A stretch of DNA of 64,000 nt from Sorex araneus (GCF_027595985.1 NC_073303.1:94303591-94367590), one strand, 5' to 3'. Shown: positions 51,975 to 64,000, numbered from the stretch's first letter. Made by a program: numbers and translations. Notes: generated from the sequence alone by a model not told the origin.

Positions 51975-52150
51975 GTGGCCCTCCCAAGCAGTACTCCGTG
52001 GGTCCAGGGTTCAATGCTTCAGCAATGTATTTTACTCAGACCCAGTGGTGTTGGGGGGAAGTATTTGTGGGGCCATGTGGTGTCAGAGACCAAACTTAAG
52101 ACCTCAGCATGAGCATGACAAGTTTGTGCTCCAGTTCTTTGAGATATCTC
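51975..52150 (-). repeat. Diverged SOR-type SINE
   Basis: Blocks agtggtgttggggggaagta, tttgtggggccatgtggtgt and gagaccaaacttaagacc. Confidence 0.5.
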
Positions 52151-52284
52151 CCTAGTAATTTGTAATTATTTCTAACCTTTGTAGTTCTCATATTATAAAA
52201 TCATATATAATTTGTTTATTTGTTAGAAATGATGATTTTCTATTGTTTCTCCCTTTCCATAACTAGGATCTTCTTTTTTTAGTC

Positions 52285-52365
52285 CACAAGCACCCAGAAC
52301 AGTTCCTGGGCGATGTGTGGGCGATAATTATATTGAATAGATAGATGAATGATGAATAAATGGAC
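52285..52365 (+). repeat. MIR-like 3' end
   Basis: The sequence cacccagaacagttcctggg, then a decayed ataaatgg ending, resembles the MIR/CORE-SINE terminus. Confidence 0.45.
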
Positions 52366-52369
52366 ATTT

Positions 52370-54420
52370 ACTATTCTGTTGATATAAAGAAAAAAAGAAG
52401 AAAAGGTTCAAAAGTTTATTGGAAATAAAATTAAGGAAATAAACATAAGCCTCCGTCCTAAGACACTAAATTGAATTTTCTAGGACTGGAGTCCCCATGT
52501 CCCACTTTCATGTGAACTTCAAGAGGGCAGAAGGAATGACAAAACCTTGTCATTTTTCTCCATCTGTGCCTGTCATTTCAGATTCTCTGAAATTCTCTTT
52601 ATTCCCTACAAGAGTCCAGAAATGCTTCAACCATGACTTATCCAGCTTGGCCATATGTGCAGACAATGTAGAAAGTGTTTTAGGTTTGGCAGACAGGATT
52701 CGGAGCCCTGCATCCCATTTGGAGAGATAGAAATGAAATAGGAATAAGAGGAAACTGAATGTTGCTTTTGGAGGCCATTTGGGGACAGGAGTGATCAGCC
52801 CCATCCTCCTGTTTATTTGGGAAAAAAATATATAGTAGGTTAAGAAACCACTTCAGTGACATTAGAGAAAATTAGGAGGAATATCAAATTTGCTACCTAA
52901 ATAAAACTTCCTACAGACAGGCCCAATGCTCCATTTGGGAGACCTAGAATTGGACAATACATAATTTATTAAAGAGCCCATAGTTTCAGACAAGCAAGCC
53001 AATAGAAACAATCCTAACATCCAGGATTGCACCAGTTGTCTGTATAGCTCTTTCCAAGTGGCCAATCATTCACAGCCTGTGTTTTTATTCCATTTTATCC
53101 AAAAATATCAGTCACATCAATATAGACATAATCATGGAGTCTACTGTGGCAGAGTCCCAGCTATAAAAACATCCTTTCCTTGTGATTCAGTGAATTATCA
53201 TCTACGGATGGCATCTGATTTCTGCCTCTTTGGATGGGTTTTATAAATCCTGCAGGGATCTTTACTGATGTGCACCTGAGAGTGTCACTGAATCATTCAT
53301 TATTTCATTCCATAACCATTTGTCCATTTGCACTTTGCACTGGACACTAAGGTACATGGTGCAATCAGGCCAGCTCCTGACAACCAAACACATATAAGCT
53401 GTGAGGTGCGGGGCAGCTAATTAATAATGATATAATAATGTGAAAAGGACAGTAGAATAGTGGAGTGGCAGGGAAGGAGGCACCTCAATGAGATGAAAGG
53501 AAACAGGTATTGGGCAAAGAGATAGGGGAGACCAGATAAGAAGGATGTAGTTGGCATCAAAAGGGCAATAGCTCATGTATAGAAATGGAGGCATGGCATG
53601 GAAATGAGTTTTGTGGGAGACACACTAAGATTGGAGGCAGGAAATTGGTGGAGGGACATATGGGGTCTGTTCCACTGGAGCATGTTGAACTGATCCAGAG
53701 GGCATCGGAGGGCCCAGACATGAGTTATATTTTACAGAGGAGGATTCATAAATTAGAAAGACTGGGTAGCTATGGCATAGGACACTGTGACTAATTTTAC
53801 CAAAGCTGTAGCATAAGAGAAGGGAGGAAAGTTCTTATAAAATTCTTAAAGCCTTTCCAGAACTGGAGACCAAAGTCCCATTGTCTCTTGGCAGATGTGG
53901 AGTAAGAGGGAGAGGAAGAGGGAGAAAGTAGGGGCATGAATTGGCCTGGAATGGGGACCGTGGGTGGAGACACAATTTCTAAGTAAGCTTTGCATGGCAT
54001 CACCCAGCCAAGGCCTGAGGCCAGCAACATCACTCCTATAGCCAAAGATGACTGGAGGATTCAAGTACTAGAGGAAATTCTTTCACATCATTTGTTTTAA
54101 AAGTCCTCAAGGAGCTGGGTATTTTGTTTGGACTTACTGAGCTGAGCTTTGAAGTTTTTTAGGGTTTCTTCCTTGCTCCACTGGTGACCTCATACATTCC
54201 AGTATATTTAAATACCAACTGTTTGCTCCCATATACACATGTCTTCTGGGAATCTAAGACTCATATGTCCAATGGATGTGTCATAGATACTTGCAGGACA
54301 GAATGGCCGAAACTGAATCTTGATGGGACCTCATAATCTTTCTTTGTTATTAAAGGTGAAATCCATCAATCATTGGCTAACATCAGAAGAATGGGAATAA
54401 TCTTTGTTTCCTCTAATCTC
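52370..54420. other. Intergenic, nothing recognised
   Basis: No gene or young repeat identified. Confidence 0.5.
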
Positions 54421-54435
54421 TTAACAAGTCCTTTT

Positions 54436-54870
54436 TTAAAAAAAAATTTGATTAGAGATTCACTGTGATGTACAGTTACAAACTTATGAACTTTTGTGTT
54501 TGCATTTTACTCATACAGTGATCGCTTACCCATCCCTCCACCAGTGCCCATTCACCTCCACCAATGATCCCAGTATTACTCTCACCACCCCCACCCCATC
54601 CCCCACCACCCCACCCTGCCTCTGTGGCAGGGAATTCCCCTTTGTTCTCTCTCCTTTTGGGTGTTGTAGTTTGCAATAGAGGTACTGAGTGGCCATCATG
54701 TTCGATCTATAGTCTACTTTCAGTTCGCATGTTCCAACCTGAATGGGTCCTCCCAACATCCTCTACTTGGTGTTCCATTCTCTATCTGAGCTGCCTTTCC
54801 CCTCCAGCATGTGAGGCCAGTTTCCAAGCTGTGGGGCAGACCTCCTTGTCCTTATCTCTACTACTCTTTA
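54436..54870 (-). mobile_element. 5'-truncated L1 3' end with TSD
   Basis: Same family as 48579-49113: gattcactgtgatgtacagt, catccctccaccagtgccca and gcctctgtggcagggaattc. Near-identical duplications (aacaagtccttttt / agcaagtccttttt) lie at its ends. Confidence 0.8.
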
Positions 54871-54884
54871 GCAAGTCCTTTTTA

Positions 54885-55790
54885 TGTTACCTTCTGAATT
54901 GAGTCGACAGCAGTGTTTGCTAATTAGTTCATCCAAAAGAGGTAATGAGGCAGAATCTAATTTGGGACTTGCCTAACACATCAAATCAAGGATATGAACC
55001 TTGTCTGAAGTTTTCAGGATATATTAACAGGTATGAAATTGACTTGACCATTAGTTAAATCATCTTATAAATAAATACAGGTTTAGTGATGAACTCTGTA
55101 GTTCTAAAATATTTGGGAACTAGGATATTTTACTTATTTGAAAATGTTGGTTTATTAGGATCTATGGTATATTTAATTTTAGAAATGCATTATTTGTCTT
55201 TAAGTAATTAAAAATTAATGTTAAAGCATTAAGAAAAATGTTTTAACAGAAGAATACTTGTTTTTTTTTCAAAAAATCTCTACTAAAACAAATATTTGGA
55301 AGAAAAGCAAAATTATACTCAACACTATACTCATATGCTCAATAGTTGATGGAGTTATAGCTAACTTTTATTATATCTTCAGTAATCACAATTTTTTAGA
55401 GCAAACCTATTTATTCTGTAGTCCCAAATATCATATGAATTATATGGAGTAATTCTATAAAATGAGAAGAACATTTAACCAACCTGGAACATATGGATAT
55501 CAGGATATCTGGGTGATGACTGAATGTTGATGTTTCACGGTGATCATAGAAGGTGAAGATAACTGACCCAAGGCAATTGACCAATGCAACTAGTCTGGAA
55601 TAAATTTTAGAAGATTATTTCATTGTTTTCCTTGTTACAAAGGCAAGGCTTTATTGTTTCATTTATTTTCTGTTGGGTGCTCCCCTGTCCATTTATTAGC
55701 ACATTATTTATGTTTTTAAAAAGCCATCATTGGACTTGGAGAGAAATAACAATTCAAACAATGCAGAACACTCAACAATACAGGGCACAC
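54885..55790. other. Intergenic, AT-rich, nothing recognised
   Basis: Low-GC sequence without a gene. A short TA tract follows at 55793-55830. Confidence 0.5.
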
Positions 55791-55845
55791 TCCATATATA
55801 TGTATATATATATACATATATATATATACTTTATATTTCTGTCAT

Positions 55846-56527
55846 TACTTGTATCACTTGTAATCCCGTTGATCTTTGATTTGCTGGAGCGGGCGTCAGT
55901 AATGTCTCCCTTTCCCCTGTCGATTGCTAGTGTAGCCCAATGGTATATGCTCACTCCAGGAACACAAAGAGTCTCAAACCATTCATTCAGGGTTTTGATG
56001 AAGAAGTCTGCCCATCTCGTAGGTGGGTGGCCATGCAGTCTTTTGATATCCTATGGAATCCAGGAACTTTGTGATCTTGGACTCCAGGCTCAACAAGACC
56101 TGGAAACAGAGATCCTCTGTCTGCCTCCCCCAATCTCCAGCGCCCCAGGGATCACACACAGACGACCCACCCTGCTGGCACTAGATAAATACCTTATCAG
56201 CCGACCTCCACTACCTCCACTATCCAGCCACTGCCATGCTCCAGGTTGCTTTCCGAAAATGGGTATCATAAGACACTTAATACCCATTTTCCATAATTAC
56301 CGCACCATATTTGATGTGGTTCAAATATGGTGTGAACCATGGGAATACCTGTAAGGGCATTTAGAGGTCACCCTAAAAGCCTCCATCCCTCTTGGAGAGC
56401 CTGGCAAGCTACCAAGAGTACCCCGCCCGCATGGCAGGCTACCTGTGGCGTATTCAATATGCCAGAAACAATAACAACAAATGGACCTCATTTCCCTGAC
56501 ACTGAAAGACCCTCCCAATATGGCAGC
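55846..56527 (-). mobile_element. RTE-derived element with internal 5' inversion
   Basis: The left part (55846-56060) is the RTE 3' end in minus orientation: tail tacttgtatcacttgtaatc, then reverse coding for PPTRWADFFIKTLNE, ending at ctatggaatc. The right part (56061-56527) is a plus-oriented head and body of the non-autonomous family: ttttccataattaccgcacc, cttggagagcctggcaagct, gtggcgtattcaatatgcc. A perfect 11-bp duplication (atttctgtcat) at 55835-55845 and 56528-56538 encloses both, which points to a single event. Confidence 0.75.
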
Positions 56528-56539
56528 ATTTCTGTCATA

Positions 56540-57050
56540 ATTCCTGTAATATATAATCCTACATTAAATCCCACACATATATTTATGAGCACACATGGAT
56601 TTTTCAGCAGATTCACTCACTCACTTGGATAAGAGCATGACGGCGATTGAGTTCTGGAGGGTTTTGGTAGCTGGGGCTCTGTTGGGGTGGGTGGTGGGAC
56701 TCAACTGCCCTGCCCCCCAGGATTGCCCTTCATGAGACAGCCTGGCACAGGGTCCAGAGGCATCTTGGTAGTGTGTTGCTCTCTTTCTCTTCCAAGGTTT
56801 AGTTGTGAGTCTTGAAGTCAGTAGGTTCTATATCTAATGGTAACTTATTTTTTCTGCATTTTAAAATTAATTCAGACATGACACATGAATTATATAATGC
56901 ATTTTAATCTCATTGTCTTGATTCTTTCTCCTCCCATCACGTTCTCTTTCATGTCACCTATCTTAGTGATTAGTGTCTATCCACACCATGCTCATATAGT
57001 CTGTCATAGGTGCATGCTACATATTGAGTTTTTGTATAATTGTTTCCTTT
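56540..57050. other. Intergenic, nothing recognised
   Basis: No gene identified. Confidence 0.5.
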
Positions 57051-57054
57051 GCCA

Positions 57055-57176
57055 AGTTTAAGGAGTCTAGGTTCAGTCCCTTAGTGGTGCTTAGGAGACC
57101 ATATGGTGCTAGGGAGTGAATCTGGGCCTCTTGTATACAAAATAGGCACTCTGTTGAGGTACTTCTCTGGCCCTAC
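57055..57176 (-). repeat. Diverged SOR-type SINE
   Basis: Blocks agtggtgcttaggagaccat, gctagggagtgaatctggg and gtacttctctggccc. Confidence 0.65.
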
Positions 57177-57604
57177 ACCTTTCATCAGTCAATAATGTCA
57201 TAGAAATTCATCTGGTTTGTGTCTAATATTGTCTTCAAGTAGTTTATTCCATGGCATAAGCTAATATTACTTATTTAGATCCTCACTTACTGTGTGTATA
57301 TATGTGTTCTCATGAGCTGATGTTTTGATTTCTATGAAACTGAATCCAAATGTCAAATCATTAAATTACAGTAAATGTGGAAAGTTTCAATGGAAAGTAC
57401 TCCATTGATTTGAATTCTACTATGACAATGTTCCAACATATATAGTTATATGTATATATCTATATGTACATTATTTTCATGGCTTGACCACTAGTGATAG
57501 GAATTACTGCTTGTTTTAGATATGTTACATACATATAAAATAATGTTGCATCATTCTATTAATTTTTATTTCCTTGATATCTAGTAACTTAAACATTGAT
57601 TTTC

Positions 57605-57785
57605 TTTTCTTTTTGCTTTTTTGGGGTCACACCAGCAATGCTCAGGGGTTACTCCTGACTCTGCACTCAGGAATTACTCGTGGTGGTACTGGGGGGGACC
57701 AGTACCCCATATACTGGTGTATATGGGATGCCAGGGATTGAACCCAGGTTTCCCACATGCAAAGAAAGTGCCCTACCTAATTAAG
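57605..57785 (-). repeat. SOR-type SINE
   Basis: Blocks ggggtcacaccagcaatgct, gctctgcactcaggaattac-like sequence, ccagggattgaacccaggtt and gtgccctacct. A short internal duplication around ccccatatactggtgtatat sits in the body. Confidence 0.85.
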
Positions 57786-58164
57786 CATCTTTTATGCCTT
57801 TATTATTCACTTGAATCACCCTATTTTGCATGTTCACCTTTTTATCATCTGCTTTATTTTTCCTTTCAAAGCATAATAAAGATCTCTGCATGTTACAACA
57901 TATTCATCCTCTGTCATCTTTTCTGCTACAAAAAGAGATATGTGAGTTGTAGTAAATTAACACTCTAAAAATTTCTGCATTAATTTACATTAAACAAAAT
58001 TTTCTGTGGCCCCAACCTTTATTTTTTTGTGTGTTTCTACCTGCCTTTGTCCCATTTTATTTGATTTTCTAAGGAGCAAAGGTAGAAAAAAAGGGAGAAA
58101 GGCACTACATCAGCACATTTTAATCAACTAGTTGGCTGTGTGATGAAATAAGGTAAAACATTAT

Positions 58165-58345
58165 TTAAAAATTTTAATTGAAAATTTTTATTTAATTAAT
58201 CAATTATCACCTCCAAAATTATTGATAGTTGAATTTTAGATATATAATGTTCTAGCATCAACCCCAGCACCATTGTCAACTTCCCTCCACCAGTGTTCCA
58301 AAGTTCATCTGCCCACCCTCCATTCCCACCTCCCCCCGACACGCA
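58165..58345 (-). repeat. Short A-tailed dispersed repeat
   Basis: Left AT-rich tail, then ttgatagttgaattttagat, gttctagcatcaacc and cctccaccagtgttcc. Related to the reverse complement of 33907-34045. Confidence 0.5.
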
Positions 58346-58349
58346 CAGC

Positions 58350-60650
58350 CTTCCATCTTGACAGGCATATTTTAAAATTTGGTGTTTGTAGTTTGGGGTT
58401 CATCTTTTCAAAGTTCTCAACTCTGTGCTTTATGTATATCCCACTCCCGCACATTATCAGCATACCTGTGGCCCTCCTGTCTCCTCCTCACTCCCCTTTC
58501 TCATCTTCTTCCTTCCTTCTTTGATTTCTTTCCTTCTCTGTTCTCCCTCTAATTGAGGTGGATCTCTAAAATAAATCTGCTTTACAGATTAGCAAATAGA
58601 AAGGCAGAAGGGTGAATTTTCTGCCCTTAAATCACTGAAATAGCAGAGTCAAAAATGTAATCTGGGTCTCTCTGATTATAAGGCCTAGGACTTGCCACGT
58701 GCTTCTGGGCTCAGCTGAAACTCACAGACAGCCTATGGGACATATCCTGACTCCGTTTCGGCTCTTAGACTCAGGGAGTTGAATGACTTGACTTCGTGGT
58801 GAATGGAGATAGATTGCAAACCTGTGGTTTCTGCCTACAACTTAACTGTTGTAGCTATAATCCCTCCATTTTTCTTCTCTTTGGGGAACCCTTGGATGAT
58901 CTAGTGTCTTACAGTGAATTCTCTGCTAACCAGGGAAGCAAGCTTCCACCTGCTTTTCCAAGATTTCAAGAATGCACTCTCTTCAGTCATTCGTTCTCTC
59001 CGGGGAGCTGCAGTAAGAGGAAAGCAGAGGGGAGACCTGTGTGAAGAGAACATCTCTGAAATCCCCAGGATAAAAATAGCCCCATTTTTCCCTCACCTCT
59101 GCGTCCACCTTCCATTCAGGGGGAGGACTAGCAGCATCACTGAAACTCTGAAATGACTAGAAGCAAAAGAAAAATATGTCAGCTGCCCAGTATTTACATA
59201 AAGAGTTGCTTACATTTTCCTTTCCTATTTTAAAGTTATGAGCTAACATTTAACTTGGACATTCCCCCCACATCCACACACAAATATGTAGCATGATACA
59301 CGTGCTTCACATATGTGGGGGCTTATTCCTGGGAACCCATTCCCTTGTGCCACAAGTTACACAGAGAGCAGAGTCACTGGTTTGCATCTGTTCTCCAACC
59401 AGGACCACGTGTCTCTGGTCTTTATTCAGGAGTCTGTGTTCCTCCAGCAGCTCCCTCTGAGATAAAAATTCTCACTGAGTGTAGGATGACATTACTTTGT
59501 CCTCTCCCCCCTAGCCATGAGTAGCTTGTCCCGGTTTTTCCCGGAGTTTAGGCTTACCCCAGTCACACCCATCAAGGTGTTCCCGACTCTCTCCCATCCC
59601 TTTGTTTAGCTATAATCACTTCTCTATGCTCTCTTCCCCCAAACAGTCAATCCTCAGCTTTCCCTTAATCTGACTCTGCTAATTTGTAAGGTCAGACCTT
59701 CCTAGGATACTGAATTTATATTATGTAAGTTAATATTGCCTTTCTCCTCTTCTTGTGCCTTTTGAATAATTTACTTTAAAACAATGTCCTTTTTGTATGG
59801 ACATGAGAAGACAGTATTATGCTTTTGTAACTTGGGATTTAATTGGCTTCGAATATTATTCCCTCCTGGGCATCTGCTTTCTCCACTTAAGCCTCAGTTG
59901 CCCTCAGTTCCTAGCACCCTAAAAGCAGGATCCCGACAAGGGATGGGAAGGATCCAGGGCAAGCGGTGAGTTGTGTGCTACCCTGGCATCGAGATGGGCC
60001 TGGCCAAAGTGCCTAATTCTTAACTATAAGTTAAGAGCTTGATCATAGACAAATACTGTCATGATCCAAAAGTAATGATGAGACTAGGACCCTGCTAGGG
60101 ATATAGGAAAGACTGATCTGGCCTGAGCACTATAGTCTGAGATTGAGATGGCCCTAGGAGAGCAATTCCATAAGCTTTAATGCATCTCTTATTGTGTCCA
60201 TACAAAATGGTTAATATTATGAATTCTTATATGTTTGCTGGCTGAGGAGAAGAGAAACACACTCCTGGGACTCCACCCTTGGGTGGATCCTCCTGGTGAA
60301 AGAGAATTAAGTCCTAGGAGAAGCATCCCCTAGAGGAAAGGAACCTCAACCCTATTGATGGTGACCACACCTAGGTGTACACCCCAACCCCCTCATGCTG
60401 GGGAGATTTAACTAGGCTCTAAGAGTGGGTTGGGGGGCCAGATCCAGAGATCCAGAGCCGGGATACAAGCAGAGAGAGAATGAAATAAACTGATCCAGCA
60501 ACCAGTTTGGCCTTCTTCCTTCTGTCACCTGCCCTTGACCGACAGCACACACAGCGATTCCAGGGCACCAAACTTGGGCGGTGAGACAGAGCCGCCCGGA
60601 GAGCCCGAGAGTGCGCACGCCCCTCGGCGTGCATTAGTTTTTTACAATTG
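58350..60650. other. Intergenic, nothing recognised
   Basis: No gene or young repeat identified. Confidence 0.5.
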
Positions 60651-60652
60651 AG

Positions 60653-60825
60653 GGGCCAGAGAGAGAGAGAGAGTATAACAGGTAAAGTCAGTTGAATTTG
60701 AAAGGCCAACTTGAGTTTTAACCCTGACGTCTCATATGATCCTCAGAGCACTGTCAAGAGTGATTTTTGACTACAGAGCCAGGAATAAGTTCAGAGAATT
60801 GCTGGTGTGAAAACCCACCCCTACA
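60653..60825 (+). repeat. Diverged SOR-type SINE
   Basis: Starts gaggggccagagagagagag and includes ctcatatgatcctcagagca, agtgatttttgactacag and agccaggaataag. It ends in the AC/CT microsatellite. Confidence 0.7.
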
Positions 60826-60889
60826 CACACATACACACATACATACACACACACACACACACACTCTCTCTCTCTCTCTCTCTCTCTAA
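60825..60889. repeat. (AC)n(CT)n microsatellite
   Basis: CA-rich, then about 11 CT units. Confidence 0.95.
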
Positions 60890-60954
60890 GCACCAGGCAT
60901 TGAGCATTGTCAGGTGTTGCTAAAAACAAAAGGAAGGTATGGATTTTGTAACCT

Positions 60955-62363
60955 ACCACATTACTATATAAAAATGGGGAGAAGAGATGAACAGAAACTT
61001 CCTCAAGGAAGAAATACAAATGGCCAAAAGGCACATGAAAAAATTCTCCACATCATTGCTCATTAGGGCAAAGCAAATTAAAACAACAGTGATAAGGCAT
61101 CCCACACCACAGAGACTGGCACGCATCAAAAAGAACAACCAGTGCTCCTTCGGTTACGGTGAGAAAGGGACTCTCATTATTGTTGGGAATGCCGACTGGT
61201 CTAGCCTTTTGGGAAAACAAATGGGCATTTCTCAAAAAAGCTCTAGAAATTGAACTTTCGTTTGACCAGCAATACCACTTCCAGGAATACACCCTGGGCA
61301 CCCAAAAACATAAAGCAGAAATGCCATCTGCACTTCTATGTTCATTGCAGCCCTATTCACAAGATTCAGATTTTGAAAAGTACATGAGAACAGGTGACTG
61401 GAAAAATAAACTATGGTATCTACAATGAAATACTCTATAGCCAACAGGAAAAAATGAAGTTACAATATTTGCTTATAAGTGGACCAATGTGGAGAGTAGA
61501 ATGCTGAGTGAAATGAGTCAGAAGGAGAGGAACAGATATAGAATGACTGCATTTACTTGTGGAATCACTGTATTACTGTATCACTGCCATTCCGTTGTTC
61601 ATCAGTTTGCTCAAGTGGGTGCCAGTAACATCTCCATTCGTCCTTGTAGCATGCTAGTGTAGCCCGATGGCATATTGGGGGCTCTTTCAGGATCAGGAGA
61701 ATGAGGACCATCATTGTTACTGTTTTTGGCATATCGAGTATGCAACAGGTAGCTTGCCAGGCTCTGCCGTGTGGGCGGGATACTCTCGGTAGCTTGCCAG
61801 GCTCTCCAAGAGGGATGGAGGATTTTAGAGTGGCCTTTAATTGCTGTTACAGGTGTTTCCAGTCACATATAATTTGTTGCCTACTGTCTGGACCCCATCA
61901 AATACGGTGTGGTAATTATGGAAAATAAGTAGAGAGTGTCTTATGGTGTATCGGTCCAGGAATATGTTCACTCATATGTGAGGCTCATCCTGAGTATGTG
62001 GAAAGTGGCCTGGAGTGTGGTGGCCGTTGGGTTGTGGAGATTGGCTGCCAGGGCTGGGACCCTTGGGGCAGGGAGGGCTCTCACCCATTATTCCCCTTAC
62101 TTGCGGAATATGAAAAAAAAAACAATATAAAACTAATACTCAAGGTCAGTAGAGATAAGGGTTGAGAGGATGGGTCCACTGTTGGAAGCTTGCCACAAGA
62201 TTGGGGAAGGGGGGATCAGGTAGTTAGGATAGAGAAGGGACCACTATGACAATGATAGGTAGCTGGAAATGATCACTCTGGATAATAACTGATTCCTGAA
62301 AGTAGTAAAGGGATAAACATGATAACCTTTCAATATTAGTATTGCAAACTATAGTCGGGGAAG

Positions 62364-62416
<53 letters not shown>

Positions 62417-62611
62417 CAGAGACAGAGAGACAGATAGAGAGTGAGGGAGACAGAGAGACAGATAAGTGCCTGTAATAGAAGGCACTTTAGTGTGAGGAAA
62501 ACCGGGTGGTGGGAAAGGTACACAGGTGGAGAAACAGGTGTGGGAACATTGTATGACCCTGAAACCCAATCATGAACATCTTTGAATTGTGTATCTCATG
62601 GTGATTCAGTA
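60955..62611 (+). mobile_element. L1 3' portion, interrupted by an RTE-tailed element
   Basis: The left part carries the L1 3'UTR signature: gaaacttcctcaaggaagaa, atacaaatggccaaaaggca, ttttgggaaaacaaatgggc, ctattcacaagattcagatt. It breaks at 61565 and resumes at 62097 with gcggaatatgaaaaaaaa. It ends at about 62611 with aatcatgaacatctttgaat and an A-rich tail that passes into (GGAA)n. A GA microsatellite at 62366-62414 lies in the 3'UTR. No ORF is intact. Confidence 0.8.
61566..62096 (-). mobile_element. RTE-tailed non-autonomous element, long form, with TSD
   Basis: Read on the minus strand: head from ggtgagagccctccctgccc, through ccataattaccacaccgtat, body cttggagagcctggcaagct and actcgatatgccaaaaacag, and RTE-like end cgggctacactagcatgct, then cagtgatacagtaatacagt. 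A 13-bp duplication (ttacttgtggaat / ttacttgcggaat) lies at 61553-61565 and 62097-62109. It is the most complete uninverted member here. Confidence 0.85.
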
Positions 62612-62802
62612 AGAAAAAAAGGAAGGAAGGAAGGAAGGAAGGAAGGAAGGAAGGAAGGAAGGAAGGAAGGAAGGAAGGAAGGAAGGAAGGAAGGAAGGAA
62701 GGAAGGAAGGAAGGGAGGAAGGAAGGGAGGAAGGAAGGGAGGAAGGAAGGGAGGAAGGGAGGAAGGAAGGGAGGGAGGAAGGGAGGGAGGGAGGGAGGGA
62801 GA
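62612..62802. repeat. (GGAA)n grading into (GGGA)n
   Basis: About 24 GGAA units, then mixed ggaagggagg, then GGGA. It sits at the L1 3' end and probably derives from its tail. Confidence 0.95.
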
Positions 62803-62939
62803 GCACAGTGAATAAAATAAATGTAAGCATTTTATTATGTAGTAAGTAAATTGTTATAAGTACTATGAAAATAACACAACAAAGAATGGAGAGGAGATGA
62901 GACAAGGATAAGGAGTTAAAAAAGGTGCACAACTTACAA

Positions 62940-63090
62940 TAGAATACTTGCACCATAGAGACAACTCAATGGTTCAATCCTCAGCACCATGTATAGTCCC
63001 CTGAGTAGCACCCGGAGAAACTCTGGAGCACATTTCTAGGAGTGCCCTGTGAGCACTTCCAGGAGTGCCCCCTCAACAAACAAAAAATTG
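62940..63090 (+). repeat. Diverged SOR-type SINE
   Basis: Blocks caatggttcaatcctcagca, tatagtcccctgagtagcac and agtgccccctcaacaaac. Confidence 0.65.
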
Positions 63091-63094
63091 AAAT

Positions 63095-64000
63095 GCTTAA
63101 GTTAGTTCTCACTGAGAAGGTGATATCTGAACAAAATCTTGAAAGAGGTGAAGGAAACTAATTTTCATAGTTCCCTAGTTCTGTGTCTCTGTGGTGTAAA
63201 ACATGCAGGCCGAGAGAATGCATCTGAACAAGAAGTGGTAAGAGATTTGGACCAGGGAGATGCCAGAAAAGGCGGGTAGTGATCAGAATCTACCACTATT
63301 TTGAAGGAGGCCTAAAGGATATGAGAGTATGTGAATTCCCTGTGTGATTGTTTTCACAAAGATAAGGCTAGGTGGGATCTCCTAGACACTGTGTCTTGAG
63401 ACAAGAAAGGTGTGATAATGGAGCCCTGGACCATTCTTATAGAGCTTCACAGGGGCCAGGAAAATTAGGTGTTGAGGCAGAAAATTCAATACTGTAAATA
63501 GAGAACTAACTGAGCAGTAGCCAATACTTGCCTACTATTCATCAACACTGCACCCCTCCCCCGCCCCCACCCCGCAGCTGTCTCCATACAATGATCCTGT
63601 AGGGAACAGTCTTTTTTCTCATTTCATAGATGAGGACAGTTAAAGATTAGAAAGTAAAAGGAATCATCCCAGATATTGAATAAGGAAAACCAAGCTGGGG
63701 TTGAAGCTTTGTCTGGAGGAGATGAAGAGTGTCTTGGCCTCTCTGTCCTGCACTTGCCCATCAAAGAAATGAGTACATAATTCTGCATTTCTCTTTCTTC
63801 ACTGGACTGCTTCTGTGGGCCCATGGAAGGAGTACTTCACATGACAGAAGGGGGCTGATGAATAGGCATTCCTGCCTCAGTTTGAGACATGTTGTAAACT
63901 TTCCCCAGAGATCTCCAGAGGAACTTTTTATCACTACTGTCAGTTGATAATACTCCCTGGATGACTCCCAGTTCCTGTTTCCTTAGCTCCTTCTTTTAGT
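63095..64000. other. Intergenic, nothing recognised
   Basis: Includes a possible reverse MIR fragment around 63608-63680 (catttcatagatgaggacag). No gene identified up to the right edge. Confidence 0.5.

Noticed and set aside
55623..56354. 243-codon plus-strand open frame
   Set aside because: It crosses a TA microsatellite and an inverted RTE-derived insertion; most of it is antisense or non-coding transposon sequence.
62000..64000. Thyroglobulin 3' exons at the right edge
   Set aside because: TG lies upstream of CCN4 in human, but no thyroglobulin or cholinesterase-like coding sequence is visible here.

Overview
The window is mammalian nuclear DNA holding one protein-coding gene, CCN4 (WISP1), on the minus strand, plus about 32 kb of DNA upstream of it that is rich in repeats and has no recognisable gene. 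The five coding exons join with GT/AG boundaries and matching phases (0,1,1,0) into a 1,107-nt CDS for 368 residues: exon 1 31730-31662, exon 2 15010-14731, exon 3 7559-7296, exon 4 6290-6097, exon 5 4317-4018. The product has the full CCN layout (signal peptide, IGFBP, VWC, TSP1, cystine knot) and all 38 domain cysteines. It has no stop or frameshift, so the gene looks functional.

The species is very probably a shrew (Soricidae, most likely Sorex). The dominant young repeat is a tRNA-headed SINE that I recognise as the shrew SOR type. It occurs in both orientations, and several copies have clear target-site duplications (TSDs). The window also contains an RTE-clade non-LTR retrotransposon whose reverse transcriptase resembles nematode RTE-1. 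I recall a published report of such an element in the common shrew, explained by horizontal transfer.

Layout from left to right. 1-4017 is the CCN4 3'UTR, with an AATAAA signal on the minus strand at 42-37 and an old SINE and a MIR inside it. 4018-7559 holds exons 5, 4 and 3. 7560-14730 is intron 2, with an 88-bp direct duplication and a SINE followed by about 575 bp of (GAAA)n. Exon 2 follows. 15011-31661 is intron 1, with serial SINE insertions, the RTE copy nested in a CA-rich satellite, and an inverted RTE-tailed element. Exon 1 and a compact promoter (TATA-like box and perfect CRE) lie at 31662-31890. 31.9-64 kb is intergenic, with microsatellites, L1 3' ends, SINEs and RTE-derived elements. 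In human the region beyond this side leads to TG/SLA, and NDRG1 lies beyond the 3' side. Neither is visible here.

The most interesting material is the RTE family and its parasites. Several shorter elements and SINEs end in a tail homologous to the last 60-100 bp of the RTE. At least two such insertions are internally inverted between target-site duplications, as expected from twin priming. SINEs with the same tRNA-like head occur in two forms, one A-tailed and one RTE-tailed, which suggests that one promoter module was coupled to two retrotransposition machineries.
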